Part shown: positions 59,880-64,000 of the stretch, in pieces
Layout of the letters: each line of letters begins with the position of its first letter
Numbering within the stretch: the first letter of the stretch is position 1
Assembly (NCBI RefSeq): GCF_001570805.1
Contig: NZ_BCSJ01000002.1
Coordinates: forward strand, 62,001-126,000
Direction: 5' to 3'
Source: Brevibacterium epidermidis NBRC 14811
GTDB lineage: Bacteria; Actinomycetota; Actinomycetes; Actinomycetales; Brevibacteriaceae
DNA length: 64,000 nt
The notes under the pieces: generated by a model
The model's database searches: none
What the model saw: only the letters and a program-made list of their open reading frames with translations
What the model was told of the DNA's origin: nothing
Made by a program: the position numbers and the translations under genes

Positions 59880-60260
59880 ATGTCAGCAACCTTCAACCAC
59901 ACCGTCGTCGCCGCAGCCGATCCAGCCGCCTCGGCGCAGTTCTATGTCGATATTCTCGAAGCCGAGCACACCCAGTCCTGGGGACCGTTCACCAACATCA
60001 TGCTCTCCGGCGGGGTCATGCTCCAGTTCGCCTCTCCCCCGCCTGGGTACGACATCCTGCCCGTGCACATGGCCTTCCTCTGCTCGGACGACCACTTCGG
60101 TCGAGCCCTTGACCTGCTGAAACAGCGCGAGCTTGACTACTGGGCGGACCCACAGCGCACTCGCCCGCAGGAGACGAACACCGAGCACGGGGGTCGCGGT
60201 GTCTACTTCCTCGACCCGTCGGGAATGTATCTCGAACTCATCACTCGTCCATACCTCTGA
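59880..60260 (+). CDS. VOC-family protein
   Basis: A 126-residue single VOC domain. It starts MSATFNHTVVAAADPAASAQ and ends GVYFLDPSGMYLELITRPY, with the late Glu metal ligand in LELIT and a His in the first strand. Such a pattern fits a glyoxalase, extradiol dioxygenase or fosfomycin/bleomycin-type protein. AAAAGGGA precedes the ATG at 59880; the frame extends upstream but without a ribosome site. The gene stands alone. Confidence 0.8.
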   Translation: MSATFNHTVVAAADPAASAQFYVDILEAEHTQSWGPFTNIMLSGGVMLQFASPPPGYDILPVHMAFLCSDDHFGRALDLLKQRELDYWADPQRTRPQETNTEHGGRGVYFLDPSGMYLELITRPYL

Positions 60261-60571
60261 GCAGCTGCTGCCCCTCGCCGACCGATCGAGCCAGCGTCCA
60301 CCGCTCGCCGCATAACTCGGCACAGCGACGACAACTCGAGCGGTCGGCGGGGCCCGGCAGCGTCAGTACTCCACCGCGAGAAGACTCACACTCTGCTGTT
60401 TCCGCGCTCATACATGTGGCGATTCGGCGGCGAGCGCATAGACTCGTCAGTCGCACGGCCCCACGAACGACCCAGTTCGCGGGGCCTGTTGTGTAATCTG
60501 CCCGATCCCACCCGCTGAACCGACGATTGCTCATGCCCGCCACCGAGGCGGCTACGAGTCCGGAGACCACG
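60261..60571. other. Intergenic region before a BCCT transporter gene
   Basis: About 310 bases. A -10-like TAATCT lies at 60494-60499. In-frame starts for the transporter exist at 60533 and 60572. I see no hairpin or operator that stands out, and no other gene. Confidence 0.4.
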
Positions 60572-62269
60572 ATGACGATGCTGAACTCACCCACCCCCGA
60601 ACCCGCAAGCGGCACTGCAGGCGGTTCCGACCGCTCAACCGCGTCCGCTTCCTCGAGCGGGTCAGACGACCCTCCCCCTGCCGGCGGGGCCGGATCCGCA
60701 CTTGATGCGGCCGACTCCCCTACGGCACCCGATGCAGCCCCACACTCCAACCGAGTGGGGAAAGTCTTTATATGCTCGGTCGCCGTCGTCATCGCCTTCA
60801 TGGTGTGGGCGACAATCGCACCCGATGCGCTCTCTGACATCATGACGCGAGCCATGACGACGGTGTCCACCGGATTCGGCTGGATCTACCTCGTCGTTCC
60901 GTTCGCCGCGATCGCGATGCTCGTGTGGTTCGCCGCCAGTCGATTCGGTCGCCTCCGCCTCGGCTCGCAAGACTCGCGTCCCGAATACCGCACGATCACC
61001 TGGCTCGCGATGATCCTCGCAGCTGTAATGGGAATCGGCCTGGTCAGCTACGGAGTGGCCGAACCGATGTCGCACTTCATGACCCCGCCCCACGGACTGG
61101 CCGAGCCGGAGACCATGGACGCGGCGATTCGCGCGATGCAGTTCTCCTACCTCGACTGGGGCTTCCAAGCCTGGGCGATCTTCGGCGTCTTCGGGCTGGC
61201 GATCGGCTACTCCACCCACAGAAAGGGCCGACCGGCACTCGTATCCACGATGCTGCGCCCCGTCCTCGGCCGTTTCGTCGACGGCTGGGTCGGCAACGTC
61301 ATCGACATCCTCACCATCATCGCCACACTCTTCGGGACGACGACGTCCCTGGGACTCGGCGCCTCGCAGATCGGCGAGGGACTCAACACCGTCCTCGGCG
61401 TCGATTCCACCATCGTCATGCAGATCACCGTCATCACTGTGCTCACCCTCCTCTTCACCGGTTCGGCACTGACCGGAGTGAGCCGAGGCATCAAGTACAT
61501 CTCGCAGATCACGCTGACCATGGCGACTCTGTTGGGCCTCTTCGTCTTCATCACCGGACCCAGCGGCTTCGTCTCCAACCTGTTCGTCCGGTCCGTCGGA
61601 GCCTTCGCCGGAGACTTCATCGAACTCAGCTTCATGACACCCACGAATGCCGAAGACAGCGAATGGATGCTCGGCTGGACCTACTTCATGATGGCGTGGT
61701 GGCTGTCCTGGAGCGCCTTCGTCGGCATCTTCCTGGCCAACATCTCGAAGGGCCGCACCATCCGGGAATTCGTCGCCGGAGTCCTCCTGGTGCCCAGCGC
61801 CGTGTTCTTCATCTGGTTCACCGTCATGGGCGGTTCGGCGATCAAGTTCGACATGGACGGGGCCCGAATCGGTGATGCCACTCAGGACAACCTCGACACC
61901 GCGTTCTTCAGCCTCCTCGATCAGCTGCCGCTGTCCATGCTCGCCTCGGTCTTCACGATCATCATGGTCACCCTGTTCTTCGTCTCCTCCGCAGACTCGA
62001 ACACCTTCGTGCTCAGCTCGCTGTCCTCACACGGGTCCTTCGCTCCCCGACGTCCCGTGATCGCGACCTGGGGCTTCCTCACCGGAGGCTGCGCGGTCGT
62101 CCTACTCCTCGTCGGTGGACTGCAGGCCCTGCAGCAGGCGGCGATGCTCTCAGCGGTTCCGTTCACCGTCATCGTGGTCGTCCTCGGCATCGCGCTGATC
62201 AAGGAGCTGCGCAGCGATCACCAGATCGTCGAGGAGGTCGCGCGCGAGCGACGAGTCCTCGGGCTCTGA
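60572..62269 (+). CDS. BCCT-family betaine/carnitine/choline transporter
   Basis: A 565-residue membrane carrier. The substrate-site motif GIGLVSYGVAEPMSHFMTPP and the region WTYFMMAWWLSWSAFVGIFLANISKGRTIREF are the BCCT signatures, with 12 helices. It lacks the long cytoplasmic tail of BetT, so it is closer to glycine-betaine carriers such as BetP/OpuD, though the substrate is inferred. The N-terminal 60 residues are Pro/Ser/Asp-rich. CGGAG lies 8 bases before the ATG at 60572; an earlier ATG at 60533 is possible. It is convergent with the IclR gene of the hut unit. Confidence 0.88.
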   Translation: MTMLNSPTPEPASGTAGGSDRSTASASSSGSDDPPPAGGAGSALDAADSPTAPDAAPHSNRVGKVFICSVAVVIAFMVWATIAPDALSDIMTRAMTTVSTGFGWIYLVVPFAAIAMLVWFAASRFGRLRLGSQDSRPEYRTITWLAMILAAVMGIGLVSYGVAEPMSHFMTPPHGLAEPETMDAAIRAMQFSYLDWGFQAWAIFGVFGLAIGYSTHRKGRPALVSTMLRPVLGRFVDGWVGNVIDILTIIATLFGTTTSLGLGASQIGEGLNTVLGVDSTIVMQITVITVLTLLFTGSALTGVSRGIKYISQITLTMATLLGLFVFITGPSGFVSNLFVRSVGAFAGDFIELSFMTPTNAEDSEWMLGWTYFMMAWWLSWSAFVGIFLANISKGRTIREFVAGVLLVPSAVFFIWFTVMGGSAIKFDMDGARIGDATQDNLDTAFFSLLDQLPLSMLASVFTIIMVTLFFVSSADSNTFVLSSLSSHGSFAPRRPVIATWGFLTGGCAVVLLLVGGLQALQQAAMLSAVPFTVIVVVLGIALIKELRSDHQIVEEVARERRVLGL

Positions 62270-62318
62270 CTCTCGGCCCGACCGCGCCGAAAAGTCGGCG
62301 CAAGCGGACCGGACACAT

Positions 62319-63062
62319 TCACCGCAGCTTGGCGGTCACCTCGGCGGCGGCGGCCTTGACCTGGTCGACGATCGGATCGGTGTCCTCGGGCAGGGTCTCG
62401 GTGACGAACGAGAGGCCGATGGCCGCGATCGGGCGACCCAACACGTCGAACACCGGTGCCGCGAGCGTCGAGATCCCGGGCGTGACTTCGCCGTGTTCGA
62501 TCGCGGTGCCGGTCCGTCGCTCCTGAGCGAGCACCGCGTTGAGCGCTTTCACCGAGGTCGGGCCCTTGCCCGTGCGCGTAACGAACTCGGTCTCTGACTG
62601 CAGCATCGCGAGCACCTCAGATTTCGGCAGCTGAGCGAGGATCGCCCGCCCGGTCGCCGTGAGGTAGCTGGGCATGCGCACACCGGTGGCGGTGATGACC
62701 GCGACGGATTTCAGGGACTGCTCCTTGAGCACGTACTCCGTCTCCCAGCCGCGGATCACGGCCAACTGCGCAGTCGTCGCAGTATCCTCGGCGAGCTGCC
62801 GGACGATCGGCTGCGCCAACCGCTGCAGGGGGTTCGTCCGCAGGTAGGATGCCCCGAGCTCGTGCACGCCGGCTCCGAGCACATACCCGGATTCGGTGCG
62901 CGCCACGAGCCCGAGCTCCTCCAACACGGCGAGGATGTCATACGCACTCGACCGCGGGATCTCGAGCGACCGGACCAGGGCGCCGGCCGTGATCGATCGG
63001 TTCGACGAGGCCATATGCCGCAGGATCGCGATCGCCCGCCGCAGTGCGGGAACCTCAGCCAC
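62319..63062 (-). CDS. IclR-family regulator, probable regulator of the hut genes
   Basis: A 247-residue IclR regulator with a winged HTH (ALVRSLEIPRSSAYDILAVL) and an effector domain (MPSYLTATGRAILAQ; VFDVLGRPIAAIGLSF). The GTG start at 63062 lies 3 bases after the stop codon of hutF on the same strand, so it is part of that operon and probably regulates histidine degradation. The effector is unknown; urocanate or a product is possible. No separate promoter is seen. Confidence 0.85.
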   Translation of the reverse strand: MAEVPALRRAIAILRHMASSNRSITAGALVRSLEIPRSSAYDILAVLEELGLVARTESGYVLGAGVHELGASYLRTNPLQRLAQPIVRQLAEDTATTAQLAVIRGWETEYVLKEQSLKSVAVITATGVRMPSYLTATGRAILAQLPKSEVLAMLQSETEFVTRTGKGPTSVKALNAVLAQERRTGTAIEHGEVTPGISTLAAPVFDVLGRPIAAIGLSFVTETLPEDTDPIVDQVKAAAAEVTAKLR

Positions 63063-63065
63063 GAC

Positions 63066-64000
63066 TCAGCCCTCCATCTCCAACGCGGCGAAAGCCTGCG
63101 CGTAGAGTTCGGCGATATCGCCGAGCTCGGTGTGCACTCCGTCGCGCACGCGGACCTTCCCGCCGCTGACGGTCAAATGCACATCGCTCGCGCTGGCCGT
63201 GAGGATGATCTGCTCGTCCAGCGACCCCATGGTTCGCATGCTGTCGGTGCGCAGAGCCACGAAGTCACACGCCTTCCCGACCTCGAGGGAACCGACCGGG
63301 AGGTCGAGGCTGCGTGCCCCGCCTTCGGTGAGCGCGGTGATGAGTTCGGCCGGTGAGAACCGTCCGCGCTGGCCGGAGCGCAGCCGCTCCCCCGCTTCGA
63401 GTCCCTGGGTCTCGCGCAGAGCGTCGAGGACGACGTGCTGGTCGGAGCCGAGCGAGATCACGGCTCCGGCGTCGGCGAGCTCCCGGGCCGGTCCGATGCC
63501 GTCGGCGAGGTCCGCCTCGGTGCACGGGCACATGACGATCGTCGACCGGGCGCCTGCGAGGATCGCGATGTCCTGCTCGCTCAGGTGGGTGGCATGGACG
63601 GCCGAGAGCCGGTCGTCGACGACCCCCGAGCGCGCGAGAACCTCGGTCGGGGTAGCCCCGTACGCAGCCTGCGAGGCTTCGTTCTCCGCCGGCTGTTCGG
63701 ACAGGTGCACGTGCACAGCTCCGGACAGTTCGGTGAACCGCTGGAGATTCGCCGCCGGGACCGCGCGAATCGAATGGATCGCGGCACCGACGTGGACGAA
63801 GCTCTCACCTGGAGCGTTGACCGGAAATTCGTCGGCAAAGGTGTCGATCAGGCCGGCGTGCCGGTCCATGTATCCGTCGATCGTGCCGTCGCCGAATCGG
63901 GACTGTTCGGCCGAGAGTTCGGCGTCGATGCCGCCGGTGAGATAGCAGGTGTCGAGCAGTCGGATGCGGATCCCAGCCGAGGCGGCCGCCCGCGCCAGCG
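63066..64000 (-). CDS. hutF: Formimidoylglutamate deiminase, 5' part beyond window
   Basis: The C-terminal 310 codons of an amidohydrolase; the N-terminal third lies beyond the right edge. Visible are IRIRLLDTCYLTGGID, HVHLSEQPAENEA with metal-binding His, VMCPCTEADLADGIGPA, and LGSDQHVVLDALRE with the catalytic Asp and His. These match HutF, which converts N-formimidoyl-L-glutamate to N-formyl-L-glutamate and ammonia in histidine degradation. The IclR gene follows 3 bases later. Its upstream neighbours, likely other hut genes, are not in the window. Confidence 0.82.
   Translation of the reverse strand, partial: LARAAASAGIRIRLLDTCYLTGGIDAELSAEQSRFGDGTIDGYMDRHAGLIDTFADEFPVNAPGESFVHVGAAIHSIRAVPAANLQRFTELSGAVHVHLSEQPAENEASQAAYGATPTEVLARSGVVDDRLSAVHATHLSEQDIAILAGARSTIVMCPCTEADLADGIGPARELADAGAVISLGSDQHVVLDALRETQGLEAGERLRSGQRGRFSPAELITALTEGGARSLDLPVGSLEVGKACDFVALRTDSMRTMGSLDEQIILTASASDVHLTVSGGKVRVRDGVHTELGDIAELYAQAFAALEMEG

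Noticed and set aside
1..64000. tRNA, rRNA, CRISPR arrays, prophage or conjugative genes
   Set aside because: No tRNA-like T-arm, no regularly spaced repeats, and no phage or conjugation proteins were seen. tRNAs could still be missed by eye.

Overview
This 64 kb window looks like chromosome from a high-GC Gram-positive actinobacterium. The order Micrococcales, and something close to Brevibacterium, is my inference. It rests on an estimated GC near 65%, a RamB-type regulator beside the glyoxylate-shunt genes, DtxR/IdeR-type iron boxes, BCCT osmolyte carriers, an Erm of the Erm(X) branch, and many genes whose -10 hexamer lies 6-7 nt before the start codon (leaderless mRNAs). I see no rRNA, tRNA, CRISPR array, prophage or replication origin. 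The only complete mobile element is one IS110-family insertion sequence at 33196-34606.

Layout. 1-2.2 kb: a truncated iron-siderophore lipoprotein behind a DtxR box, an inositol-monophosphatase-like protein and a small HTH protein. 2.4-7.9 kb: a D-lactate-dehydrogenase-like FAD/Fe-S protein, a universal stress protein, a WYL regulator and a DinB-fold protein. 8-12.7 kb: the glyoxylate shunt (aceA, aceB) with a divergent ramB-like gene. 12.8-17.7 kb: an iron-boxed enterochelin-esterase-like protein, an LhgO-like oxidase with a large disordered insert, an orphan DNA methyltransferase and an ABM protein. 17.8-20 kb: trkAH potassium uptake. 20-33 kb: one-carbon and methylated-amine metabolism, namely an APC permease, a DmdA/GcvT-like demethylase divergent from metF, two IclR regulators, an SDR/LysR pair, a dimethylglycine-dehydrogenase-like flavoprotein and etfBA. 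33-34.6 kb: the IS110 element. 34.9-42.8 kb: HAD-murI, SPFH, HdeD and pit genes, an erm gene with a leader peptide, and two small proteins. 42.8-55.4 kb: an LRV/beta-propeller membrane protein, mntR, betT, PH-like membrane paralogues, a lipase-maturation-factor homologue, mntH with a palindromic operator, tetR and doxX-like genes. 55.6-64 kb: a methyltransferase, a small membrane protein, rlmC, trpS with a Trp-rich leader peptide, a VOC protein, a second BCCT carrier, and hutF (cut by the window end) with an iclR gene.

How the genes fit together. Several modules point to life on methylated osmolytes and amino acids: two BCCT carriers, a DMGDH-like enzyme with its own ETF, a folate-dependent demethylase with MetF, and part of histidine degradation. 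Metal homeostasis is also visible. The MntR homologue carries the Mn-type ligand set, mntH is preceded by a near-perfect palindrome, and two iron boxes precede siderophore-handling genes.

Most unusual signals. (1) A 56-bp palindromic element occurs four times. One copy is in frame inside etfA, and another was split by the IS110 element exactly between element positions 45 and 46. (2) trpS follows a 17-residue leader peptide with three consecutive Trp codons and four mutually exclusive RNA segments. (3) erm follows a leaderless 21-codon leader, and its likely ribosome-binding site lies in a hairpin. (4) A 10-mer, GCCGAGGCGG, occurs 30 times in the window and is concentrated in intergenic DNA.
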